64,000 bases of DNA, taken from the NCBI RefSeq assembly GCF_900119365.1, contig NZ_FPJO01000005.1, positions 1 through 64,000 of the forward strand. The letters run 5' to 3'. The DNA comes from Streptomyces atratus (GTDB taxonomy: Bacteria; Actinomycetota; Actinomycetes; Streptomycetales; Streptomycetaceae). The notes beneath the pieces were generated by a model. That model did not search any database. It was not told the origin of the DNA and saw only the letters and a program-made list of their open reading frames with translations. Numbering within the stretch: position 1 is the stretch's first letter; each line of letters starts with the position of its first letter. Made by a program: the position numbers and the translations under genes. Positions 25,261 through 34,497 of this stretch are shown here, one piece after another.

Positions 25261-27672
25261 GTGACGACGTCCATCGAAGGCAGGATCGCCGAGGAGCTCG
25301 GCGTACGCGAACGGCAGGTGAAGGCGGCCGTCGAGCTGCTCGACGGCGGGTCGACCGTGCCGTTCATCGCGCGCTACCGCAAGGAAGCGACCGAGATGCT
25401 CGACGACGCGCAGCTGCGCACGTTGGAGGAGCGGCTGCGGTATCTGCGGGAGCTGGAGGACCGCCGGGCGGCGATCCTCGACTCGGTACGCGAGCAGGGC
25501 AAGCTGGACGAGGCGCTGGAGGCGCAGATCCGGGCCGCCGACACCAAGGCCCGCCTCGAGGACATCTATCTGCCGTTCAAGCCCAAGCGGCGCACCAAGG
25601 CGCAGATCGCCCGGGAGGCCGGGCTCGAACCGCTCGCCGACGGCCTGCTCGGTGACCCGTCGGTCGAGCCCCTCGCAGCTGCCGCCGCCTTCGTGGACGC
25701 CGGCAAGGGCGTCGCGGACGGTGCGGCGGCGCTTGAGGGTGCCCGTGCCATCCTCACCGAGCGGTTCTCCGAGGACGCCGATCTGATCGGTGAGCTGCGT
25801 GAGCGCATGTGGTCGCGCGGGCGGCTGGCCGCCAAGGTGCGGGACGGCAAGGAGGAGGCGGGCTCGAAGTTCGCCGACTACTTCGACTTCGCCGAACCGT
25901 TCACCGCACTGCCCTCGCACCGGGTGCTCGCGATGCTCCGGGGCGAGAAGGAGGACGTGCTCGATCTGGTCCTGGAGCCGGAGGAGCCCTCCGAGGCGCC
26001 CGGCCCCTCGACGTACGAGAACATGGTCGCCCGGCGCTTCGGGGTGGCCGACCGCGGCCGCCCCGGCGACAAGTGGCTCGGCGACACCGTGCGCTGGGCC
26101 TGGCGGACCCGGATCCTGGTGCACCTGGGCATCGATCTGCGGCTGCGGCTGCGCACGGCGGCGGAGGACGAGGCGGTACGCGTCTTCGCGTCGAACCTGC
26201 GCGATCTGCTGCTCGCCGCCCCGGCCGGGACCCGGGCCACGCTCGGGCTCGACCCCGGTTTCCGTACGGGTGTGAAGGTCGCCGTCGTCGACGCGACCGG
26301 CAAGGTCGTCGCGACGGATGTCATCCATCCGCACGTCCCGGCGAACAAGTGGGACCAGTCGCTGGCCACGCTGGAGCGGCTGGCGAAGGCCCACGACGTC
26401 GACCTGATCGCGATCGGCAACGGTACGGCGTCCCGGGAGACCGACAAGCTCGCCGGTGAACTCATCGACAAGCACCCGGAGTTGAAGCTCACCAAGGTGA
26501 TGGTGTCCGAGGCGGGCGCGTCCGTGTACTCGGCGTCGGCCTTCGCCTCGCAGGAACTCCCCGACATGGACGTGTCGTTGCGCGGCGCCGTCTCCATCGC
26601 GCGGCGGCTGCAGGACCCGCTCGCCGAGCTGGTGAAGATCGACCCGAAGTCGATCGGCGTCGGGCAGTACCAGCACGACCTGTCCGAGGTGAAGCTGTCG
26701 CGCTCGCTGGACGCGGTCGTCGAGGACTGCGTCAACGGTGTCGGTGTCGACGTCAACACCGCCTCCGCGCCGCTGCTTTCGCGGGTGTCGGGGATCGGCT
26801 CGGGGCTCGCCGAGAACATCGTCGCGCACCGCGACGCCAACGGCCCCTTCCGGTCCCGCAAGGCACTCAAGGACGTGGCACGGCTGGGTCCGAAGGCGTA
26901 CGAGCAGTGCGCGGGCTTCCTGCGCATCCGGGGCGACGATCCGCTGGACGCGTCGAGCGTGCACCCGGAGGCGTATCCGGTGGTGCGGGCGATGGTGAAG
27001 CGGACCGGCGGCGACGTCGCCTCGCTCATCGGCAACACGGGGGTACTGCGGTCGCTGCGGGCCGACGACTTCGTGGACGAGAAGTTCGGTCTGCCGACGG
27101 TCACCGACATCCTGAAGGAGCTGGAGAAGCCGGGGCGCGACCCGCGGCCCGCGTTCAAGACGGCCGCCTTCAAGGAGGGCGTCGAGAAGATCGGTGATCT
27201 GGCGTCCGGAATGGTGCTGGAGGGTGTCGTCACCAATGTCGCGGCGTTCGGCGCGTTCGTGGACATCGGTGTGCACCAGGACGGCCTGGTGCACGTGTCG
27301 GCGATGTCGCGGACGTTCGTGAAGGACCCGAGGGATGTCGTGAAGCCGGGCGACATCGTGAAGGTCAAGGTCATGGACGTCGACGTGCCGCGCAAGCGGA
27401 TCTCGTTGACGCTGCGGCTGGACGACGAGGCGGCGGCCGGCGCGGGCTCCCAGGGCGGCGGCCCGAGGCGTGAGCGGGGCGAGCGCGGCGGCCAGGGCGG
27501 CCGGCCTCCGCGGCAGCGTCAGGGGCAGGGCGGCCAGGACCGCGACCGGCGCGGTGGCGGTGGTGGCTCCGCCCGTCCGGCACCGGCGCCGGTGAACAGC
27601 GCGATGGCCGACGCCCTGCGGCGGGCCGGGCTGGCGGACCCTGACCAGGGCGGTCGCAACAGGAAGCGGTAA
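25261..27672 (+). CDS. tex: Tex family RNA-binding transcription accessory protein, RGG-rich tail
   Basis: Conserved bacterial Tex, related to eukaryotic Spt6, binds nucleic acid and transcription complexes. The 803-aa protein has the N-terminal helical region, the YqgF/RNase H-like domain (ATLGLDPGFRTGVKVAVVD near residue 320), helix-hairpin-helix repeats (LLSRVSGIGSGLAENIVAHRD, then LKDVARLGPKAYEQCAGFLRI) and an S1 domain at about residues 645-720 (GMVLEGVVTNVAAFGAFVDIG). The last 70 residues are Gly/Arg/Gln-rich, an RGG-like disordered extension absent from short Tex proteins. The start is GTG with a weak ribosome site; monocistronic. Confidence 0.95.
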   Translation: MTTSIEGRIAEELGVRERQVKAAVELLDGGSTVPFIARYRKEATEMLDDAQLRTLEERLRYLRELEDRRAAILDSVREQGKLDEALEAQIRAADTKARLEDIYLPFKPKRRTKAQIAREAGLEPLADGLLGDPSVEPLAAAAAFVDAGKGVADGAAALEGARAILTERFSEDADLIGELRERMWSRGRLAAKVRDGKEEAGSKFADYFDFAEPFTALPSHRVLAMLRGEKEDVLDLVLEPEEPSEAPGPSTYENMVARRFGVADRGRPGDKWLGDTVRWAWRTRILVHLGIDLRLRLRTAAEDEAVRVFASNLRDLLLAAPAGTRATLGLDPGFRTGVKVAVVDATGKVVATDVIHPHVPANKWDQSLATLERLAKAHDVDLIAIGNGTASRETDKLAGELIDKHPELKLTKVMVSEAGASVYSASAFASQELPDMDVSLRGAVSIARRLQDPLAELVKIDPKSIGVGQYQHDLSEVKLSRSLDAVVEDCVNGVGVDVNTASAPLLSRVSGIGSGLAENIVAHRDANGPFRSRKALKDVARLGPKAYEQCAGFLRIRGDDPLDASSVHPEAYPVVRAMVKRTGGDVASLIGNTGVLRSLRADDFVDEKFGLPTVTDILKELEKPGRDPRPAFKTAAFKEGVEKIGDLASGMVLEGVVTNVAAFGAFVDIGVHQDGLVHVSAMSRTFVKDPRDVVKPGDIVKVKVMDVDVPRKRISLTLRLDDEAAAGAGSQGGGPRRERGERGGQGGRPPRQRQGQGGQDRDRRGGGGGSARPAPAPVNSAMADALRRAGLADPDQGGRNRKR

Positions 27673-27801
27673 GCAGGACCACTGAGCGGGGAGGGGCCAC
27701 GCCTGCGGCGGGCCCCGCCCCGGTTCAGCACCCGGCGACAGCGGCACAACTCCCCCACAGGCACCGGCCCTTCACGGCATTCACCAAGAATTCCCCATAT
27801 C

Positions 27802-27849
27802 GGTATACCAAATGGGTAGGGTCCCGAGACGCGAAAATTTTGGCATACC
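27802..27849. repeat. AT-rich inverted repeat between tex and the ABC-F gene
   Basis: GGTATACCAAA (27802-27812) and TTTGGCATACC (27839-27849) pair in 10 of 11 positions around a 26-nt loop, in an unusually AT-rich patch that also contains AAAATTTT. The two flanking genes are convergent, so it may serve as a terminator for both, or it may be a protein-binding site or a remnant of an element. Confidence 0.5.
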
Positions 27850-27868
27850 AGACCGGAGCGGCCCGGGC

Positions 27869-29506
27869 TCAGATCTCCGTCACCCTTCCCTCCGCCACCT
27901 CGACACGCCGCGTCGTCCGTACGGCTTCCAGCATGCGCCGGTCGTGCGTGACCAGCAGCAGCGTGCCCGGGTACGACTCCAGGGCCGATTCCAGCTGCTC
28001 GATCGCGGGCAGATCGAGGTGGTTCGTGGGCTCGTCGAGCACCAGGAGGTTGACGCCCCGGCCCTGAAGCAGGGCGAGCGCCGCCCGGGTGCGCTCACCC
28101 GGGGAGAGCGTCGTGGCGGGGCGCATCACATGGTCGGCGCGCAGGCCGAACTTGGCGAGCAGCGTGCGCACTTCGGCCGGTTCGGTGTCGGGCACGGCCG
28201 CGCAGAACGCCTCCAGGAGCGACTCCGAGCCGTGGAAGAGCTTGCGGGCCTGGTCGACCTCGCCGACCACCACGCCCGAGCCGAGCGCCGCATGGCCGGA
28301 GTCGAGCGGGAGGCGGCCGAGGAGTGCGGCGAGGAGGGTGGACTTGCCCGCCCCGTTGGCGCCGGTGATGGCGACCCGGTCCGCCCAGTCGATCTGCAGC
28401 GATGCCGGGCCGAAGGCGAAGTCGCCGCGTACGGCCCGCGCTTCGCGCAAGGTGGCCACGACCGAGCCGGAGCGGGGTGCGGCGGCGATCTCCATCCGCA
28501 GTTCCCATTCCTTGCGCGGTTCGTCGACGACATCGAGCCGTTCGATCATGCGCTGGGTCTGCCGGGCCTTGGCGGCCTGCTTCTCGCTCGACTCGCTGCG
28601 GAACTTGCGGCCGATCTTGTCGGAGTCCGTGGCCTTGCGGCGGGCGTTCTTGACGCCCTTGTCCATCCAGGAGCGCTGCATCTGGGCGCGCCCTTCGAGG
28701 GAGGCGCGCTTGTCGGCGTACTCCTCGTACTCCTCGCGGGCGTGCCTGCGGGCGCGCTCGCGCTCCTCCAGATAGGCCGCGTATCCGCCGCCGAACAGGT
28801 TGATCTGCTGCTGGGCCAGGTCCAGTTCGAGGACCTTGGTGACCGTGCGCATCAGGAATTCGCGGTCGTGGCTGATGACCACCGTGCCCGCGCGGAGCCC
28901 CGAGACATAGCGCTCCAGCCGCTCCAGGCCGTCCAGATCGAGGTCGTTGGTGGGCTCGTCCAGCAGGAAGACGTCGTAGCGGGACAGGAGGAGGGAGGCC
29001 AGGCCGGCGCGGGCGGCCTGGCCTCCGGAGAGCGCGGTCATCGGCAGGTCGAGGCCGACGGTCAGCCCGAGTTCGGCCGCGACCTCCTCGGCGCGCTCGT
29101 CCAGGTCCGCGCCGCCGAGGGCCAGCCAGCGTTCCAGTGTCTCGGAGTACGCGTCGTCCGCGCCCGGCGCCCCGTCGACGAGGCCCTGCGTCGCCGCGTC
29201 CATCGCGGCCTGGGCGTCGGCGACACCGGTGCGGCGGGCCAGGAACTCCCGCACGGTCTCCCCCGCGCGCCGTTCCGGCTCCTGCGGGAGGTGGCCGACG
29301 GTGGCGGTGGGCGGGGAGAGCCGCAGTTCGCCCTCCTCCGGCCGGTCGAGTCCGGCGAGGAGCCGGAGCAGGGACGATTTTCCGGCCCCGTTGACTCCGA
29401 CGAGACCGATCACGTCGCCGGGCGCGACGACGAGGTCGAGTCCGGCGAAGAGTGTGCGGTCGCCGTGTCCGGCGGCGAGGTCCTTGGCGACGAGAGTGGC
29501 AGTCAT
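27869..29506 (-). CDS. ABC-F family ATPase
   Basis: A 545-aa soluble protein with two ABC domains and no membrane segments, as in ribosome-acting ABC-F proteins. Walker A motifs are GVNGAGKS (near 39-46) and GANGAGKS (near 346); signatures are LSGGQAAR and LSPGERTR; Walker B/LDEPTN motifs occur in both halves (LLDEPTNDLDL and VLDEPTNHLDL). The interdomain linker is charged and long (about residues 240-310, ARRHAREEYEEYADKR), which fits the P-site-tRNA-interaction region. Members include antibiotic-resistance and translation factors; which type this is cannot be decided here. ATG at 29506 with weak upstream GGA. Confidence 0.92.
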   Translation of the reverse strand: MTATLVAKDLAAGHGDRTLFAGLDLVVAPGDVIGLVGVNGAGKSSLLRLLAGLDRPEEGELRLSPPTATVGHLPQEPERRAGETVREFLARRTGVADAQAAMDAATQGLVDGAPGADDAYSETLERWLALGGADLDERAEEVAAELGLTVGLDLPMTALSGGQAARAGLASLLLSRYDVFLLDEPTNDLDLDGLERLERYVSGLRAGTVVISHDREFLMRTVTKVLELDLAQQQINLFGGGYAAYLEERERARRHAREEYEEYADKRASLEGRAQMQRSWMDKGVKNARRKATDSDKIGRKFRSESSEKQAAKARQTQRMIERLDVVDEPRKEWELRMEIAAAPRSGSVVATLREARAVRGDFAFGPASLQIDWADRVAITGANGAGKSTLLAALLGRLPLDSGHAALGSGVVVGEVDQARKLFHGSESLLEAFCAAVPDTEPAEVRTLLAKFGLRADHVMRPATTLSPGERTRAALALLQGRGVNLLVLDEPTNHLDLPAIEQLESALESYPGTLLLVTHDRRMLEAVRTTRRVEVAEGRVTEI

Positions 29507-29525
29507 CAGGGTGTCGATCCTAGGG

Positions 29526-29553
29526 CCTGTCCGGCCTCGGTCCGCCGGACAGG
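29526..29553 (-). terminator. hairpin terminator after the BCCT pseudogene
   Basis: CCTGTCCGGC / GCCGGACAGG, a 10-bp perfect stem with an 8-nt loop, immediately downstream of the pseudogene stop at 29581. Confidence 0.7.
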
Positions 29554-29580
29554 TCCTGATCGGCGCCGGGGCAGGAGCTC

Positions 29581-30520
29581 TCAGCCGTCGCCCGGAGGGC
29601 CCGCCGGGGCCGAGGTGTCCGGTGGCGGGTCGTGGCCCTCGTGGAGTCCGGTGGTGACCCGGCTGCCGCCCGGACCGATCCGGATCTCGAAGTCGCCGGC
29701 GTACTTCGCGTGCCCCTCGATGACCGCGGACTCGACCGCTTCGACGCCGAACTCGCGCCGTACGATCAGCGGGTCCTGGCGCAGATCCCGCATCAGCGCC
29801 ACGCACATGCCGATCGTGACGAGGGCCGTGGGGATCGGGAACTCCTGGAGCACTCCGAAGAGCTGTGCCTCCTGGGTGACGGCGTTGCCGAGCCTGCCGG
29901 CCTGCTGCAGATCGATCGCCGTGCCGCCGAAGATCGCGAACCAGACCAGGCTGACCGCGCTGGGCACCAGGATGACTCCGCCGATGAACTGCCGGATCGT
30001 CCGGCCGCGGCTGATCCGGGCGATGAACATGCCGACGAAGGGCGTCCAGGAGATCCACCAGGCCCAGTAGAAGACGGTCCAGTTGCCGAGCCACTCGGCC
30101 ACGTCGCCCTTGCCGGTCGCCTCGGTGCGGCCGGCGAGCTGGGCGAGGTTGCCGAAGTAGGCGGCGATCGAGGTGGGCAGCAGGTCGAGCACGATGATGG
30201 TGGGGCCGGCGGCGAAGACGAAGACGGCGAGGATCAGGGCGAGCACCATGTAGGTGTTGGAGAGCCACTGGATGCCCTTCTCCACACCGGAGACCGCCGA
30301 GGCGACGAAGGCCACGGTCGGTGCGGCGGTGATCAGGACCAGGAGTCCGGTGCCGGTCTTCTCCTTACCAGTGCAGCTCATGGAAGCCGCTGCCGATCTG
30401 GAGGGCGCCGAGTCCCGGTGAAGCGGCGGAGCCGAAGAGGGTCGCGAAGATGGCGAGGATGTCGATCAGCCGGCCGAGACCGCCGTGGGCGCGCCGGGAT
30501 CCGATGAGTGGCTCGAAGAC
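29581..30520 (-). pseudogene. BCCT-family betaine/choline transporter remnant
   Basis: Two reading frames together spell the middle and end of a BCCT osmolyte transporter. The first part (30520 to 30365) reads [19 protein letters not shown] and [16 protein letters not shown], then meets a stop; removing one base at about 30367 restores [16 protein letters not shown] and continues into the family signature [17 protein letters not shown]. The first ~200 residues (membrane helices 1-4) are missing. In the C-terminal part [11 protein letters not shown] is joined directly to [15 protein letters not shown], where the family normally has 60-70 more residues, suggesting an internal deletion. Three lesions make a functional transporter very unlikely. 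Family-length comparisons are from memory. Confidence 0.85.
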
Positions 30521-30604
30521 GGCGCGCCTTTCACGGAAGCAGCTATTTCGCTCTCCGTAGGCGGTACCACACGCAACGCTCGCCTCCGAGGACCAACAAG
30601 CGGT

Positions 30605-30636
30605 GCGAAGGGCCCCTCTGAGGAAGGACCCTTCGC
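30605..30636 (-). terminator. terminator of the X-Pro peptidase gene
   Basis: GCGAAGGGCCC / GGACCCTTCGC, an 11-bp stem with one wobble pair and a 10-nt loop, 15 nt beyond the stop at 30651. Confidence 0.75.
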
Positions 30637-30650
30637 GGCCGGGCGAGCCG

Positions 30651-32645
30651 TTACGGGTGGCCGCCGCCCGGGACACGAGCGGCGGGCCGCGGCGGCGTCA
30701 CGCCCTGGACGTCGTCCGCCCGGGGCACGGCCGTCGCGGAGGCGGAACCCGTGGTGGCCCGTACGAAGGCTCCGGTGCCGCCGACGAACGGCAGCTTCGC
30801 GGAGGTGCGGGCCAGGTCGAGGCCGAGTGTGGGGGTGGAGTCGGGCGGGTCGATGAGGTCGCGGTCGGTGCCGGCGACGATCAGGGCCAGGCGGTGTCCG
30901 GCCGGGACGACGTGGTCGGTGGCCGCCAGGTCGATGGTGATGGTGACGGCCCGGCCCGGGGTGAGCGGGCGGCCCTGCCCGGGGGAGGCGTACGTACCGA
31001 GGTCGGCCCAGCCGCGGCTGACCACGGTCCGGTCGACGGTGGTGGTCCTGGCCCTGGTCTCCTTGAAGCAGGAGCTGTCCCCGGTGGTGCTCGCGCCCCA
31101 GCAGCTGCGGGTGGTGAGGGTGGTGATGCCCTCACCGGACGAGCCGTAGTCGCGGATGGTGTCGGGGCCGATGTCCACGAGGACCGCGGAGAGGTGGGCG
31201 GTCGAGGTGGTCGGGGTGGCGGTGACGGTCACCGCGGAGGATCCGGAGAGCCTGAGGTCGGCGGTGAGCGGCGCGGTACGGAATCCGGCCTTGGCGCTCG
31301 TGGTCCGGTCCAGGTCGGCGGCCCACTCCGTCTCGCTCTGTGCCGGGTCGTCGGTGAACGTCTCGGTGGTGCCGGGGCGGGCCGGCCGCAGGGACAGGGT
31401 GCCGACGCCCGGCGCGCTCCCGGCACCGGGGCGCACGGTGGTGGCGTGGGTGGTGCGGGGCGGCCAGATCCGGTCGGTGGACCACTGGTCGGGGTGGCGT
31501 TCGATGTCGGCCATCGGTTCGCGGTCGATGCCGTTGTCGTAGCCGAGGAGATAGTGGTCGAACCAACGGTGCAGCGTGTCGACCCATTCGGCGCGTCGAT
31601 GGTCGAACGGGTCGACGTGGCCGGTCTGGGAGAGCCAGATCTTGCGCTCCACGCCCCGGTCGGCGAGCGCGTCCCACCACTGGCCGAGGTGCTTGGTACG
31701 GACGTTGAGGTCCTGCATGCCGTGGACGGCGAAGACGCTGGCGCGCACCTTGCGGGCGTCCTTCACGTAGTCGCGCCCGCTCCACAGCTTCGACCAGTCG
31801 CCGGTGCGCGGCGCCCCGTCGACGAGCCGCTGCTGGACGGCGGCGCAGCGTCCGCGCGCCTCGGGGCTCTCCACATGGCCGGAGAGCCATTCGGGGCCGC
31901 TGTCGTAGAGCGGCGCGCCCTGTGCGAAGTAGTAGTCGTACCAGGAGGAGATGGCGCCGATCGGCACGATGGTCCGCAGCCCGTCCACGCCGGTCGCGGC
32001 GACACCGTTGGCGATGGTGCCGTCGTAGCTCTTGCCGATCATTCCGGTGCGGCCGTTGGACCAGCCGGCCGTGGCGCGGGCGTTGCCGGTGCGGGTGGTG
32101 TAGCCGCGGGCGCGGCCGTTCAGCCAGTCGATCACGGCCTTGGCGGACTGCACGTCCAAGCGGCCTCCGACGTCGACGCAGCCGTCGGAGCGATTGGTAC
32201 CGGCCAGATCGACGGCGACGAAGGCGTAGCCGCGCGGCACGAAGTAGTTGTCGTAGTGGAGCGGGAACTGTACGGGGCGGCCGTCGGCGTCGTACGTCTT
32301 GAGCTGGCTCTCGTTGCCGCGTCCGCAGCAGGAGTAGTACGGGCTGGCGTCCATGATCACGGGGATCTTCCGGCCCTGCCGGGCGGGTTCGCGCGGCCTC
32401 ACGATGTCGACGGCGACGCGGTCGCTCCGCCCGTCCGCGTCGCCGTCGAGTCCGGTGTCGACCCAGACCGATTCACGGACGGCGTTCTCGTACGAGTAGA
32501 CGGGTCTGCTCTCCGTCGGCAGCTCCTTCCCGGGGCTCGCGCCCTGCGCACCTGCCGGTGGGAGCAGGACGGCCGTCAGGGCGGCGACGGCCGCCACCAC
32601 CAGCGATCTGTACCTCGGACGGAGGCCTCGCGCACGATTCGGCAT
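30651..32645 (-). CDS. secreted Xaa-Pro dipeptidyl-peptidase (S15/CocE family)
   Basis: Serine hydrolase of 664 aa that probably removes X-Pro dipeptides from extracellular peptides. A signal peptide is clear (RRRYRS-like basic start, hydrophobic VVAAVAALTAVLLPP, cleavage after AQGA). The nucleophile is in GKSYDGT (S206), the acid in HGMQDLN and the His in QTGHVDP. The C-terminal third is the jelly-roll domain typical of PepX/CocE enzymes. The closest group by layout is the Streptomyces tripeptidyl/X-Pro peptidases rather than lactococcal PepX. It is divergent from another secreted peptidase (M1), so the two may form an extracellular peptide-degrading pair. Confidence 0.9.
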   Translation of the reverse strand: MPNRARGLRPRYRSLVVAAVAALTAVLLPPAGAQGASPGKELPTESRPVYSYENAVRESVWVDTGLDGDADGRSDRVAVDIVRPREPARQGRKIPVIMDASPYYSCCGRGNESQLKTYDADGRPVQFPLHYDNYFVPRGYAFVAVDLAGTNRSDGCVDVGGRLDVQSAKAVIDWLNGRARGYTTRTGNARATAGWSNGRTGMIGKSYDGTIANGVAATGVDGLRTIVPIGAISSWYDYYFAQGAPLYDSGPEWLSGHVESPEARGRCAAVQQRLVDGAPRTGDWSKLWSGRDYVKDARKVRASVFAVHGMQDLNVRTKHLGQWWDALADRGVERKIWLSQTGHVDPFDHRRAEWVDTLHRWFDHYLLGYDNGIDREPMADIERHPDQWSTDRIWPPRTTHATTVRPGAGSAPGVGTLSLRPARPGTTETFTDDPAQSETEWAADLDRTTSAKAGFRTAPLTADLRLSGSSAVTVTATPTTSTAHLSAVLVDIGPDTIRDYGSSGEGITTLTTRSCWGASTTGDSSCFKETRARTTTVDRTVVSRGWADLGTYASPGQGRPLTPGRAVTITIDLAATDHVVPAGHRLALIVAGTDRDLIDPPDSTPTLGLDLARTSAKLPFVGGTGAFVRATTGSASATAVPRADDVQGVTPPRPAARVPGGGHP

Positions 32646-32857
32646 GGGCGGAAGGTACCCCGGTCAACTCCCCGGCGACAGAGGGCGATCAGTGGCGCAT
32701 ATGGCCTGATCACGATGCAAATGCGTACTGCCGCAGTGGCGGCCGAATGGCGATCGTGTGACAGCTGCGGCCATGGACACGACTGATGCCGTGGTCGCTG
32801 AATAGTGTCGACGTGACGGTTCGAAAGATCATTCGCCCCGACCACTTGGAGCATTCC

Positions 32858-34351
32858 GTGCACCGCAGACTCATCGTCCCGAGCGCACTCGCGGCCTCCC
32901 TGCTGCTGGCGGTCCCGGCCTCGGCCGCCGAAGGCACCGTGGGCGCCCCGGGCGTCGGCGACCCCTACTACCCGGCCAGTGGCAACGGCGGCTACGACGT
33001 GTCCCACTACGACTTGCGACTGAAGTACCAGCCCTCGACCGATCTGCTGGAGGGCACGGCGACGATCCTCGCCACGACCACCCAGGAACTCTCCCGCTTC
33101 AACCTGGACTTCGGGCTGAATGTCTCCGAGGTACGGGTGAACGGCAAGAAGGCCGGCCATGTGAAGAACGGTGAGCAGGAGCTGGAGATCACCCCGGCGG
33201 CCCCGCTGGCGAAGGGCAAGGCCGTCTCGGTGGTCGTGCGGTACGCCGGAAAGCCCTCCGAGGTGGAGATCAACGGCTGGACGTCCTGGGTCCGCACCCC
33301 GGACGGCGCGGTGGCCGCCCAGGAACCGGAGTCGGCCGCGTGGTGGTTCCCCAGCAACGACCACCCGCTGGACAAGGCGACGTACGACATCTCCGTGTCC
33401 GTCCCGGACGGCACCCAGGCGATCAGCAACGGCACGCTGCAGTCGCAGAGTTCGAAGCTCGGCTGGACCCGCTTCAACTGGCGTTCCAGCAAGCCGCAGG
33501 CGACGTACCTGACGACGCTGGCGGTCGGGAAGTTCGACATCACCACGGACACCACGTCGGACGGGCTGCCGGTCGTCAACGCGTACAGCAAGGACCTCGG
33601 CGCAAACGCGGGGGCGGCACGCGCCAGCATCGAGCGGAGCGCCGAGGTCGCCGAGTGGCTGACGGAGGTCTTCGGGCCGTACCCCTTCGACGCGCTGGGC
33701 GGGTACTCCCCCAATGTGACGAGCGGCTTCGCTCTGGAGACCCAGACCCGGCCGTTCTACAGCCCGAAGCAGTTCGCGAACGGTGCGAACGTCTCGGTCG
33801 TCGTCCATGAACTGGCGCACCAGTGGTACGGCGACAGCGTGTCCCTCAAGGGCTGGAAGGACATCTGGATCAACGAGGGCTTCGCCCGCTACAGCCAGTG
33901 GCTGTGGTCGGAGAAGGAGGGCGAGGGAACCGCGCAGGAGCTGGCGGACTACACCTACGCGCTGCACCCCGCCGACGACGCCTTCTGGAAGGTGAAGCCC
34001 GGAGACCCGGGCCCCGACAACCAGTTCGGCGCAGCCGTCTACGACCGGGGCGCGCTGGCGCTCCAGGCGCTGCGCAACGAGCTGGGCGACGAGACGTTCT
34101 TCGCGCTGCTGAAGGGCTGGCCCGCGGAGCACGCGTACGGGAACGCGAGCGTGAGCGACTTCGTCGCCTACGCGGAGCGGGTCTCGGGCAAGCCGCTCGC
34201 CGCCTTCTTCGACACCTGGCTGTTCCGGCCGACGCGGCCCGAGGCCCCGGCGGCGGCCGGGACACACGCCCTGCACGCCACCGGGCAGCCCGCGCGGCCC
34301 GCCTCCTGGAAGAAGATCGCCGCGACGGACTCCGTGCACGACCATCGCTGA
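32858..34351 (+). CDS. secreted M1-family zinc metallopeptidase
   Basis: A 497-aa aminopeptidase-type enzyme with a Sec signal peptide (residues 1-24, cleavage near ASAAEG). The zinc site is HELAHQWYG (317-321) with the third ligand E340 in WINEGFA. The substrate-binding exopeptidase motif is degenerate (SGFALETQTR in place of GAMEN), as in short secreted actinobacterial M1 members. An N-terminal beta domain (residues 40-230) precedes the catalytic domain; the large C-terminal helical domain of classical M1 enzymes is missing, and the protein ends soon after the catalytic domain. The start is GTG with TTGGAG 7 nt upstream; a longer in-frame ATG at 32786 was rejected. Confidence 0.93.
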   Translation: MHRRLIVPSALAASLLLAVPASAAEGTVGAPGVGDPYYPASGNGGYDVSHYDLRLKYQPSTDLLEGTATILATTTQELSRFNLDFGLNVSEVRVNGKKAGHVKNGEQELEITPAAPLAKGKAVSVVVRYAGKPSEVEINGWTSWVRTPDGAVAAQEPESAAWWFPSNDHPLDKATYDISVSVPDGTQAISNGTLQSQSSKLGWTRFNWRSSKPQATYLTTLAVGKFDITTDTTSDGLPVVNAYSKDLGANAGAARASIERSAEVAEWLTEVFGPYPFDALGGYSPNVTSGFALETQTRPFYSPKQFANGANVSVVVHELAHQWYGDSVSLKGWKDIWINEGFARYSQWLWSEKEGEGTAQELADYTYALHPADDAFWKVKPGDPGPDNQFGAAVYDRGALALQALRNELGDETFFALLKGWPAEHAYGNASVSDFVAYAERVSGKPLAAFFDTWLFRPTRPEAPAAAGTHALHATGQPARPASWKKIAATDSVHDHR

Positions 34352-34497
34352 CCGGTCCGGGCACCGCTGCCCTTTCCCCTGGTGGGGGCGGTGGTGCCCA
34401 GCGGCGGGCCGGCGGCGCCGGTTAGGCTGACGGCGTCGGTGCTGTCCGGCCGGCCCGGCCGTTTCCGGCCCGATCCCGCGTGTACGAGGAGCGTCCC

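Noticed and set aside
24214..27747. Minus-strand open frame of about 1180 codons opposite the SCO6745-family gene and tex
   Set aside because: Antisense shadow: tex has all its domains on the plus strand and this frame has none.
32786..32857. Longer start for the M1 peptidase (ATG at 32786)
   Set aside because: It would place 24 charged residues before the signal peptide; the GTG at 32858 has TTGGAG at good spacing and yields a normal signal sequence.
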